Source: Bradyrhizobium erythrophlei
GTDB lineage: Bacteria; Pseudomonadota; Alphaproteobacteria; Rhizobiales; Xanthobacteraceae
Assembly: GCF_900129505.1 (NCBI RefSeq)
Contig: NZ_LT670818.1
Coordinates: 2,604,001 to 2,668,000 of the forward strand
Reading direction: 5' to 3'
DNA: 64,000 nucleotides
Position 1 is the stretch's first letter. Every line of letters starts with the position of its first letter. Both the position numbers and the translations under genes were made by a program. The notes beneath the pieces were generated by a model, which saw only the letters and a program-made list of their open reading frames with translations, made no database searches and was not told the DNA's origin. This document shows, one piece after another, positions 25,382 to 32,856 of the stretch.

Positions 25382-26053
25382 TCAGCTACGCCGTGGATAG
25401 ATGATAATCGACAAGTACGTCATCGGCGCCTTGATCAATTCTTCGGGGCCGTGGCGCCCGGCTGCGTCGAAGAACAGGGAGTCGCCGGGTTCCAGGACGT
25501 AGCTGCGATCGGCATGGCGATATCGCACCTTGCCTGTCAGCATGTAGATGAACTCGACCCCGGCGTGCCGGAAGTCGATATAGGGTTCGGCATCGGCTTT
25601 GAGCGTGATGAGATAGGGCTCCACCGTGACCTCGCCACCGAGCGAATGTCCAAGCAGATCGTACATATGGCCGGCCTTGGTGCCGCGCCGTTCGATCCTC
25701 ACGCCGGTTCCCGCCTTGACGAAGGAGCAGTCGCGTTGCTCGCCGGTCTCGCGAAACAGTCCGGCGATCGGAACGTTCAACGCCTTCGCCAGAGCCGACA
25801 GCGTGGAAAGAGAAGGAGAGATCGAGCCGTTCTCGATCTTCGAAAGCATGCCGGTCGAGATACCGGAAGCCACGCCCAATTCCGAAACGGTCAGGTCGAA
25901 GCTTTTTCGAAGCCGCCTGACCTCGGCGCCGATCTCGGATTCGAGGGTTGGCGTGGCGTCTTTCGGCGCGGACGAGCCCGTCAGAAGAACGCTTTCTCTT
26001 TTTGTCGGCGAAGCAACGGCTTTCCGACGTTGAACGACGGCTTTCTTCACCAT
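25382..26053 (-). CDS. XRE-cupin transcriptional regulator
   Basis: A 223-residue regulator. After a Lys/Arg-rich N-terminal tail, a Cro/C1 helix-turn-helix spans about residues 45-100 (SGISTGMLSKIENGSISPSL) and a C-terminal cupin barrel about 145-220 (AGVEFIYMLTGKVRYRHADRSYVLEPGDSLFFDA). Members of this family sense small metabolites through the cupin. The visible part of the left-edge regulator (1-399) is a close paralogue. A copy of the candidate operator lies 71-87 bases before its start. Placement next to gmaS suggests that it controls methylamine/amide genes; autoregulation is likely. Confidence 0.85.
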   Translation of the reverse strand: MVKKAVVQRRKAVASPTKRESVLLTGSSAPKDATPTLESEIGAEVRRLRKSFDLTVSELGVASGISTGMLSKIENGSISPSLSTLSALAKALNVPIAGLFRETGEQRDCSFVKAGTGVRIERRGTKAGHMYDLLGHSLGGEVTVEPYLITLKADAEPYIDFRHAGVEFIYMLTGKVRYRHADRSYVLEPGDSLFFDAAGRHGPEELIKAPMTYLSIIIYPRRS

Positions 26054-26123
26054 CTTGATCCCCTAAAATCGAATGTCCCGGATGCGGCCGCATCGTTCGA
26101 TGTTCCCCAAAGTGCTATCTTAT

Positions 26124-26140
26124 TGTTTCCTGTAAAGAAA
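26124..26140 (-). promoter_or_regulatory. Candidate operator, copy 3 of the 17-bp palindrome
   Basis: On the minus strand the sequence reads TTTCTTTACAGGAAACA, again TTTCTYNNNAGGAAAYA. It is upstream of the XRE-cupin gene that starts at 26053, a position suited to autoregulation. Confidence 0.6.
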
Positions 26141-26382
26141 TATGAATTGTGACGTCGTCCCCACACGTTGCAATGGCCATCGGCAGATTTGGCCGATCAG
26201 CCCCATGCGGACAGCCCCGCAGCCGCAGTCGCTGCGCGATAATTGGGCGCCGGCCGTCAGGAAGCTTGCCGAGCCCTCGGCCGGCCGATCGGACCGCACG
26301 ACCGCCGCAGCCGACGCATCAAGGCGCCCGTGCGGCGGAGCCTACTTCGAAGCTCGCGCTGCCCGGCGGTTGCACGCCTCGT
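26141..26382. other. Non-coding GC-rich stretch before the folD remnant
   Basis: No convincing gene is seen on either strand. Open frames exist but have no recognisable domains, and the amino-acid composition looks like random high-GC translation. It may be residue from the rearrangement that truncated folD. Confidence 0.5.
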
Positions 26383-26835
26383 TCAGCCGCGACGGGCCAC
26401 CGCCGCATCGACGGAATTTCCGAGCAGGCAAGCGATGGTCATCGGCCCTACGCCGCCGGGAACAGGCGTGATCGCCTCGGCGATATCGAGGGCCTCGGCG
26501 AATGCGACGTCACCAACGAGCCGCGTCTTCCCCGCGCCATCCGCAACGCGGTTGATGCCGACGTCGATGACGATCGCGCCGGGCTTGATCCAGTCTCCGC
26601 GGATCATCGCGGGCCGTCCGACGGCGGCGACCAGGATGTCTGCCATGCGCACGAGGGCCGGCAGGTCGCGGCTTTTCGAGTGGGCGATAGTGACCGTGCA
26701 GTTCTCTTTAAGCAGAAGCTGGCACATCGGCTTTCCGACGATGTTCGAGCGTCCGACGATGACGGCATTCAAGCCGGACAGGTCGGCGCGAACCGATTTG
26801 AGCAATATCATCCCGCCGAGCGGGGTACAGGGCAC
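26383..26835 (-). pseudogene. folD: Truncated folD (methylenetetrahydrofolate dehydrogenase/cyclohydrolase), C-terminal half
   Basis: A 150-codon remnant that begins exactly at the family's PCTPLGG motif and continues through the NADP-binding half ([39 protein letters not shown]) to a normal C-terminus. The N-terminal catalytic half, with the YVxxK and QLPLP regions, is missing: only five codons precede the motif before a stop (TAA at about 26848). FolD is normally about 290 residues. A one-carbon folate enzyme fits the mgd genes, so it probably belonged to this cluster before a deletion or rearrangement. Activity is very unlikely. Confidence 0.8.
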
Positions 26836-26920
26836 GATGCCTGGTCTTTAGAAAAATTGTTGATCATGGAGAAACTTACGGTGTAAAAGCCCCTTATGCT
26901 TGCCGCCGAGCGACGATCTC

Positions 26921-27889
26921 ATGCCCAGAAGCGACAATACGGATAAGTTTGCTGGCCGGACGCTCGGGCTATTTCTGATCGACGGGTTCGCGTTGATGTC
27001 GTATGCGACGGTCATCGAACCGTTTCGGGCCGCGAACAATTTGGCGGGGCGCCAGCTCTACCGTTGGACGCATATCTCGGTCGATGGCCGTCCCGTATGT
27101 GCCTCCAACGGTGCAAGCGTACTTGCGGATCGCGCGGTCGGAAGGCCGCTTGCGTGCGATACGCTGTTCGTTTTCGCAGGCGGCGACCCGGCTGCATTTT
27201 CCGATGTCAAGACGTTTGCCTGGCTCAGGCGTCTCGCTCGCTCGAACGTGCGGCTCGCAGGAGTTTCCGGCGGCCCATTTCTTCTCGCGCGCGCAGGGTT
27301 GCTCGACGGCTACCGGGCAACTATCCACTGGATTCACCGGCCAGCCTTCCTCGATGCGTTTCCGACCCTTGCGATCGAGCCGAGCCTGTATGTGATCGAC
27401 AGGCGGCGGCTTACCTGCGCGGGCGGAACCGCCGGCCTTGACCTTGCGATCGAGCTTATCGAGCGGGAACATGGTCACAAGCTTGCTGCCGACGTGAGCG
27501 AATGGTTCATCCGTACCGAGCCGCGTGCCGCCCATAAATCCCAACGGCTGAGCCTGCGGGAGCGTGTCGGTATCAGCGATGACCGCGTTCTGAAGGTTCT
27601 GGCGGAAATGGAAGCCAGGCTGGAAGAGCCTGCGGACCGGAGACAGCTGGCGAAGCTCGCCGGGCTGTCGCTGCGTCAGCTCGAAAGGCTTTTTTCCGCA
27701 GCTTTGGGCGAGACGATAGGCGAATGTTATCTCCGCATCCGCCTCGAAGAGGCCGCTGAACTGCTGCGCAACACGGGTATGACGATAACGGCTGTCAGTG
27801 TCGCCTGCGGATTTCAGAACGGCAGCCACTTTTCGCGCGCATTCAAGGCACGCTTCGGGAGGCCGCCAAGCGCGCAGCGACGCCGGTAG
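26921..27889 (+). CDS. GlxA-family AraC-type transcriptional regulator
   Basis: A 322-residue regulator with an N-terminal DJ-1/PfpI-like amidotransferase fold (about residues 15-180; GVSGGPFLLARAGLLDG around the position of the usual nucleophile elbow, with no catalytic Cys apparent) and a C-terminal AraC helix-turn-helix pair (about 220-315; LAGLSLRQLERLFSAALGETIGECYLRIRLEEA, then FQNGSHFSRAFKARFGRPP). Relatives such as GbdR and SouR control glycine betaine/sarcosine catabolism, so a methylamine or amino-acid effector is plausible. The ATG 26921 is preferred over a TTG at 26900. It is divergent from the folD remnant and upstream of the fused amino-acid transporter. Confidence 0.82.
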   Translation: MPRSDNTDKFAGRTLGLFLIDGFALMSYATVIEPFRAANNLAGRQLYRWTHISVDGRPVCASNGASVLADRAVGRPLACDTLFVFAGGDPAAFSDVKTFAWLRRLARSNVRLAGVSGGPFLLARAGLLDGYRATIHWIHRPAFLDAFPTLAIEPSLYVIDRRRLTCAGGTAGLDLAIELIEREHGHKLAADVSEWFIRTEPRAAHKSQRLSLRERVGISDDRVLKVLAEMEARLEEPADRRQLAKLAGLSLRQLERLFSAALGETIGECYLRIRLEEAAELLRNTGMTITAVSVACGFQNGSHFSRAFKARFGRPPSAQRRR

Positions 27890-28152
27890 TCCAGGTTGGC
27901 GAAAAGAAGCACTCGGCGCAAACAGAATGATCTCGATAGCGACCGAGGCGTTGTCTGGTTATCTGGGCGCGCACTGCCGACTACCTGGAGCACATGCGAT
28001 GCTCTTGGTCAGCTATTGCAATTATGGTGTGGACTCGACCAGTTGCCGCGCGGCGACCGCGGTCGATCGGTGCTGCTCCAACAATCGGGGCCTCCGCGCT
28101 GTCAGGTCGGCATCGCGATTGCCGGTCATAAATGATTTGCTTCGTCGATTGG
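27890..28152. other. Intergenic stretch, no gene seen
   Basis: About 260 bases between convergent genes. Nothing recognisable was found; no clear terminator hairpin with a T-run was identified. Confidence 0.5.
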
Positions 28153-29757
28153 TCAGGCCAGCGACGCCGCCGGTTCTTCGCTCTGCCGAATGAGGTTCAG
28201 AAAACGGCGCGTGCGGTCCTTGCGCGGATTGTCGAGCACTTCGGCAGGTGGGCCTTCCTCGACAATCGAACCTTCGTTGAAGAAAACGATGCGATCTGCC
28301 ACATCTCTGGCGAAACGGATCTCATGGGTGACAATGATCATGGTCATGCCAGCTTCCGCGAGACTTCGGATGACGTTCAGCACTTCGCCGACGAGTTCCG
28401 GATCCAGCGCGGACGTGGGTTCATCAAACAGCATCAGGCGTGGCCTGACGGCGAGAGCACGGGCGATTGCCACGCGCTGCTGCTGGCCACCGGACAAATG
28501 CTGCGGCAGATGGTCGGCGTGGGTGGAGAGTCCGACAATTGCGAGCAGCCGGCGCGCCCGCGCTTCAGCCTCCGCAGGCGGTACATTGTGGACCCGGATC
28601 GGTGCCTCCATGATGTTCTCGAGCGCAGTCAGATTGCTGAACAGGTTGAACTGCTGGAACACCATGCTCACGCCGACCTCCGCACGCGCCTTGGCGCGCC
28701 CCGATGTCGGTTTCATCCGCCCGTTTTCCCTCACATAACCGACATAACGGCCGCCGACCTTGATCTCACCCTGATCGACGGATTCGAGATGGTTGATGAG
28801 ACGCAGCAGCGTGCTCTTGCCCGAGCCGCTCGGCCCGATGACTGCTACCACCTCGCCGGGCTGCACGGCCAGGCTCACGCCCTGCAACACGTCCCGATCG
28901 CCATAGGCTTTCCACACATTGACACAGGACAGAAAGGCGCTGCTCTGCTCGGCCTGAATTTCGCGCACGGCCGGAATGAGTTCGCGCACCGCCTCAACAC
29001 GGGAAGCGGGAAGAGAGATAGCGATCGGGACGGTACAGGAGACGGGTTCGGGCGGGGTCGATGACCCGAACACCAGCCCGCGCCCGCCTTTCTTTACCCG
29101 AATTTCGGGGTCCAGCCTGCGCTCCAGCAGCATCTGAACCCCGGATATCAGGCTCGTCAGCAGCAGATAGATCATCGCTGCGCCCGCGAATACGGTGAAG
29201 AACTTGAAATTCTGCCCGACAATTTGCTGGGAGCGGAAAGTAAGCTCGTTGACGAAGATGACCGAAGCGACCGACGTCATCTTGAGCATGCCGATCGTAT
29301 CGTTGGCAAGCGCGGGAAGGATGGCGCGCATGGCCTGCGGCAGCACGATGCGGCGCAATGTGAGTAGCGGGCCCATCCCAAGCGAGGATGCCGCGATCGC
29401 CTGCTGCGGGTTGACCGACAATATGCCTCCGCGAATGATCTCTGCCGCGAAGGCTGCCTGGTTCAGCGAGAATCCAATGACGGCAGTGCTGAAGCTGCCG
29501 AATTTGAGCCCGATCAGCGGCAGCGCGTCGAAAATGAAGACAAGCTGGAGCAGCAGCGGCGTGCCGCGCATGAGCCATGTGTAGAACCAGGCAAACGAGC
29601 TGATGACCCTGAATTCGGACATGCGCATGAGCGCGAGCAGGAGTCCCAGCGTCAAGCCGATGGCCATCGAGAGCGCCGTGATCTGGATTGCCAGCACGGC
29701 TCCGGCCCACAGAAAGCCGGACGTGAAGTATTCCGCGACTTCGGCAGGCCAGCTCAT
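28153..29757 (-). CDS. Amino-acid-type ABC transporter, permease and ATPase fused
   Basis: A 534-residue fusion of two normally separate polar-amino-acid transporter parts. Residues of about 1-220 form a HisM/GlnP-type permease with about five membrane segments and the EAA loop region (AASSLGMGPLLTLRRIVLPQAMRAILPAL). A linker of about 50 residues follows. Residues from about 270 form a GlnQ-type ATPase: GPSGSGKST, LSGGQQQRVAIARAL, LMLFDEPTSALDPE and the His switch VTHE. The ATG 29757 (GGAG site ten bases upstream) is preferred over the longer frame to 29811. The binding protein is the next gene upstream on the same strand. The ligand is probably an amino acid or related amine. Confidence 0.88.
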   Translation of the reverse strand: MSWPAEVAEYFTSGFLWAGAVLAIQITALSMAIGLTLGLLLALMRMSEFRVISSFAWFYTWLMRGTPLLLQLVFIFDALPLIGLKFGSFSTAVIGFSLNQAAFAAEIIRGGILSVNPQQAIAASSLGMGPLLTLRRIVLPQAMRAILPALANDTIGMLKMTSVASVIFVNELTFRSQQIVGQNFKFFTVFAGAAMIYLLLTSLISGVQMLLERRLDPEIRVKKGGRGLVFGSSTPPEPVSCTVPIAISLPASRVEAVRELIPAVREIQAEQSSAFLSCVNVWKAYGDRDVLQGVSLAVQPGEVVAVIGPSGSGKSTLLRLINHLESVDQGEIKVGGRYVGYVRENGRMKPTSGRAKARAEVGVSMVFQQFNLFSNLTALENIMEAPIRVHNVPPAEAEARARRLLAIVGLSTHADHLPQHLSGGQQQRVAIARALAVRPRLMLFDEPTSALDPELVGEVLNVIRSLAEAGMTMIIVTHEIRFARDVADRIVFFNEGSIVEEGPPAEVLDNPRKDRTRRFLNLIRQSEEPAASLA

Positions 29758-29877
29758 CGATACGCTCCGGTCTGGAAGATGAAAAACATGATTGCCGTGG
29801 AGCGGCGCCATCCTGGCGGATGAATTGAACGGGCGCGCGACTGCCGGGGCGTATCGCGCGCCGCGTTCCGCCGGGCC

Positions 29878-30729
29878 CTATTTCGTCTTCAGTTCGGCGG
29901 CCAGTTCGAGCGCGGGATCGACGCCATATTTGGCGAAGATCGCCTTCTGACCGCCGGACGCCTGCACCGCTTTCAGGCCGTCCAGCAGAGCGGAAGACAG
30001 CACGTCATTGCCCTTCTTGATGGCAATGCCAATTTGAAAGCCGCTGATCACGCCATAGGCGCGCTCATAAACGGTCGGATTATCAGCGACGGTACGGTCG
30101 ACCAGCGCGAGGTCAGTGAGCATGATGTCGGCGCGCTTGTTGGCAACGAGCCGGAAGCCGGCCGCATGGTCCGGATAGGTCATGACCTCCACGGTCGGCT
30201 TGCCGGCCGCAACACACTCTTCGCCGAGTTTTTTCATCTGGGCCTCCTCGACCGTGCCAAGGCCGGTCGCGACCGTCTTGCCGCACAAATCGTCGCTGGA
30301 CTTGATTCCGCTCGGATTGCCCTTTTGCGTGATCGCACCGGTACCGGCCTTCATATAGACGATGAAGTCGCCCTGCTGCACACGCTTCGCGTTGTAGTAG
30401 AGATAGAACATCAGATCGATCTGTCCTGCGATGACCGCGGGAAAAAGTCCGGACCAGGCCGCTGGCTTGATCTCGTACTTCACGCCGATGCAGTCGAAGA
30501 CGGCCTTGGCGAGTTCGATATCCGATCCGGTCAGGGTTTGGGTTGCAGGGTCGAGGCTTGCATAGGGCGGGGTCTGTCCGTCGGCACCCATCTGCAGCGT
30601 CTTGCCCGCGAGGGCCGGGTATTTTTCAGCAATTTTCGCCGGCTCGCAGGCCGGGGTCTGCGCGGAAGCCGGGAGGGTGAGATAAAGACCGGCAGAAATA
30701 AGCGTGAGGCAGGCGAATGCTAAGCGCAA
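29878..30729 (-). CDS. Amino-acid-type ABC transporter substrate-binding protein
   Basis: A 283-residue periplasmic binding protein with a Sec signal peptide (LRLAFACLTLISAGLYLTLPASAQ). The start is taken as TTG 30729, eight bases after a GGAG site; a GTG at 30750 would add charged residues before the signal peptide. The mature domain is a bacterial extracellular solute-binding family 3 fold (MGADGQTPPYASLDPATQTLTGSDIELAKAVFDCIGVKYEIKP). It lies upstream of the fused permease-ATPase gene and downstream of an XRE-cupin regulator, and probably feeds the catabolic operon that starts at 31705. The ligand is unknown. Confidence 0.85.
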   Translation of the reverse strand: MRLAFACLTLISAGLYLTLPASAQTPACEPAKIAEKYPALAGKTLQMGADGQTPPYASLDPATQTLTGSDIELAKAVFDCIGVKYEIKPAAWSGLFPAVIAGQIDLMFYLYYNAKRVQQGDFIVYMKAGTGAITQKGNPSGIKSSDDLCGKTVATGLGTVEEAQMKKLGEECVAAGKPTVEVMTYPDHAAGFRLVANKRADIMLTDLALVDRTVADNPTVYERAYGVISGFQIGIAIKKGNDVLSSALLDGLKAVQASGGQKAIFAKYGVDPALELAAELKTK

Positions 30730-30800
30730 TTTGATATCTCCATCTTTCACATGATCCGATACGCGGAAGGCTTGTTCGGGCGCTTCATTCCCTTGCGGCA

Positions 30801-31565
30801 TTATTTTGGCTTCCCGGGTCGCCGAGGACGTCGCTTCTTCGGCGTTGCTGTCTCGTGTTGGCGGCTGTTCGGCCTTCGTTGAAGATCCTCGCCGTCCGGC
30901 GGTCTTGCGACGATCCGGCCCGGGCGAACTGCCGGGTGCATGAATTGCTCGATGGGCGCGGAAACGGCGCCACGAGAATTGCAGGAGACTGACAAGAGGT
31001 GAGCGCAGCTATCGCCTACCGAGACATAAATGTGTCTCATATTGCTGTCGAAATAGGCGCTCTCTCCGGATCTTACGCGGAACGGTTCGTATTGATCGGT
31101 GTGGATCTCGATCTCTCCGCTGATCACGTAGACGAGTTCTTCGCCTTCATGCTGGCTCCAGTGCTCGAACTCATTGTGCGAGCGGGCCTTCACCCACATT
31201 TCCAGCGGAATCATGCTCTTGCGCGAGATTTCACTTGCGTGCGCGAGATAGTCGTACTGCTCGGTCGAGAACGGTACGGCCTCGCCCTGTGATGTCTTGG
31301 TTTTCCGTCCGCTGACGCCGATTTTCGGACCCGGCGTGACAAACTGTTCGAGAGCAATTCCCAGACCTTCACAGATTCGTATGACCACGTCGAAGGAGGG
31401 TGAGACCTCTCCTCGTTCGATCTTGGACAGGTTCGAGATGGAAACCCCGGTACGCTCGCCGACTTCGGCCAGCGTGAGACCGATTTCCTGACGAACAAAC
31501 CGCAGCCGCTCGCTGATTGCATGCGCCGAAGACGGCGTCGTCCGCTGCGTCTGGAGTTTTGCCAT
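30801..31565 (-). CDS. XRE-cupin transcriptional regulator
   Basis: A 254-residue regulator. Residues of about 15-70 form a Cro/C1 helix-turn-helix (TGVSISNLSKIERGEVSPSF) and about 110-205 a cupin (EGEELVYVISGEIEIHTDQYEPFRVRSGESAYFDSNMRH). It ends in a Lys/Arg/Pro-rich tail of about 25 residues that is unusual for the family. It is divergent from the enolase-superfamily/hydantoinase operon, and its own strand continues into the amino-acid transporter, so it probably controls both. Palindrome-like sequences lie in the divergent gap. Confidence 0.85.
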   Translation of the reverse strand: MAKLQTQRTTPSSAHAISERLRFVRQEIGLTLAEVGERTGVSISNLSKIERGEVSPSFDVVIRICEGLGIALEQFVTPGPKIGVSGRKTKTSQGEAVPFSTEQYDYLAHASEISRKSMIPLEMWVKARSHNEFEHWSQHEGEELVYVISGEIEIHTDQYEPFRVRSGESAYFDSNMRHIYVSVGDSCAHLLSVSCNSRGAVSAPIEQFMHPAVRPGRIVARPPDGEDLQRRPNSRQHETATPKKRRPRRPGKPK

Positions 31566-31704
31566 GGATGCTCCGAATGCCCGGCTCTATTTGCCTCAAG
31601 CGAAGATAATTTCACTTTCAGGAAAAATCAACTTGATTCTCGTCACAGAAAGTATTTCTCATTGGAGAGAAAATCGGGGTCCGGTTTCGACAAGGAGATG
31701 ATTG
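31566..31704. promoter_or_regulatory. Divergent promoter region with nested TTTC/GAAA palindromes
   Basis: The AT-rich gap between the XRE-cupin regulator and the catabolic operon. It holds TTTCACTTTCAGGAAA near 31611-31626, AGAAAGTATTTCT near 31648-31660 and TTTCTCATTGGAGAGAAA near 31656-31673. These resemble, but do not match in spacing, the operator of Region 1. An AAGGAG site at 31692-31697 sets the GTG start at 31705. Likely operator for the regulator at 30801. Confidence 0.55.
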
Positions 31705-32856
31705 GTGAAAATCACGGGTGTGGATGCGGTGCCGTTTGCTCTGCCGATCAGGCGTCGTTTCCGGTGGAACGGCCTCGACCAGGAACTCGGTGAATTCGTC
31801 CTGATTCGCATCGGCACTGACGAGGGGTTCGTCGGATATGGAGAGGCGACCCCGCTGGCGACCTGGGGCGATGAGCACGGCCGACACGGCGGCGAAACGC
31901 TGGACACTGTGGTTTCCATCGCCGAGAAGATCTTGAGCCGCCATCTCAGGGGACAGGATCCAACGGCGATTTCCGCGATCGTGGAGCAGATGGACAGCCT
32001 TGTGATCGGTCACACCTATGCCAAGTGCGCGGTCGAGATGGCGTTGCACGATCTATGGGGCAAGTCGCTCGGAACGCCTGTCTATAAATTGCTGGGCGGC
32101 GCGGTACGGCCGGGCGTCGTTGTCGCGCATATGGTCGGACTGATGGACGTCGGCGAGGCCGTGGCGGAAGCCGAGGCAGCCTGCGCCGATGGCATCCGCG
32201 CGCTCCAGATCAAGGGCGGCCAGGATGCCGATCGCGATATCGAACTGGTGCGGGATCTGCGTCGGCGACTGCCGGCGCATGTGAGGCTGCGGCTCGACGC
32301 CAATCAGGGCTACCGACACGTCAAGACCGCATTGCGCGTCGCGCGCGAGCTGGAAGACTGCCGTATCGACTATATCGAGCAGCCGGTCGCTGGCCTTGCC
32401 GATATGCGGCAGGTGACCGGCGCGGCAAAGATGCCGATCATCGCCGACGAGAGCTGCTGGTCGCCGCGCGATGCGCTTGACCTTGTCGGGATGCAGGGCG
32501 CCGATGCCATATCGATCTATTTGGCGAAGGCCGGCGGCTTTCAGAAGGCCGGCCATGTCGCCGCCATTGCCGAGGCAGCGGGCCTGCCCTGCGACATCAA
32601 CGGCTCAATCGAGTCCGCCATTGGCAATGCCGCCAATCTCGCTTTCGCCCTGTCATCGCGCCCGGTTTCGATTCCGGCCGTCATCCCGGTCTCGGCCCCC
32701 GCCGGTTGCCACCCTTGCAGGATCGGCGGGCATTATTTCGAGGACGATATCGTCACCCGCCCCTTCGGTTTCGCCGATGGCGCCCTTCTGCCTTTGGAGG
32801 GCCCCGGTTTGGGCATCGAGATCGACGAGGACAAGGTGCGGAAGTACGCGCTATGA
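31705..32856 (+). CDS. Enolase-superfamily enzyme (mandelate racemase/muconate lactonizing enzyme type)
   Basis: A 383-residue (beta/alpha)7-beta-barrel enzyme. The acid-base Lys is in ALQIKGG (near residue 170), the metal ligands are in RLDANQGY, YIEQPV and IADES, and the second catalytic Lys in SIYLAKAGG. The pattern fits the MLE/dipeptide-epimerase side of the superfamily, which carries out cycloisomerisation, racemisation or epimerisation alpha to a carboxylate. GTG 31705, seven bases after AAGGAG, is preferred. It heads an operon with HyuA/HyuB and a gamma-glutamyltransferase homologue, so racemising a cyclic amide or gamma-glutamyl compound is plausible. The substrate is unknown. Confidence 0.85.
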   Translation: MKITGVDAVPFALPIRRRFRWNGLDQELGEFVLIRIGTDEGFVGYGEATPLATWGDEHGRHGGETLDTVVSIAEKILSRHLRGQDPTAISAIVEQMDSLVIGHTYAKCAVEMALHDLWGKSLGTPVYKLLGGAVRPGVVVAHMVGLMDVGEAVAEAEAACADGIRALQIKGGQDADRDIELVRDLRRRLPAHVRLRLDANQGYRHVKTALRVARELEDCRIDYIEQPVAGLADMRQVTGAAKMPIIADESCWSPRDALDLVGMQGADAISIYLAKAGGFQKAGHVAAIAEAAGLPCDINGSIESAIGNAANLAFALSSRPVSIPAVIPVSAPAGCHPCRIGGHYFEDDIVTRPFGFADGALLPLEGPGLGIEIDEDKVRKYAL

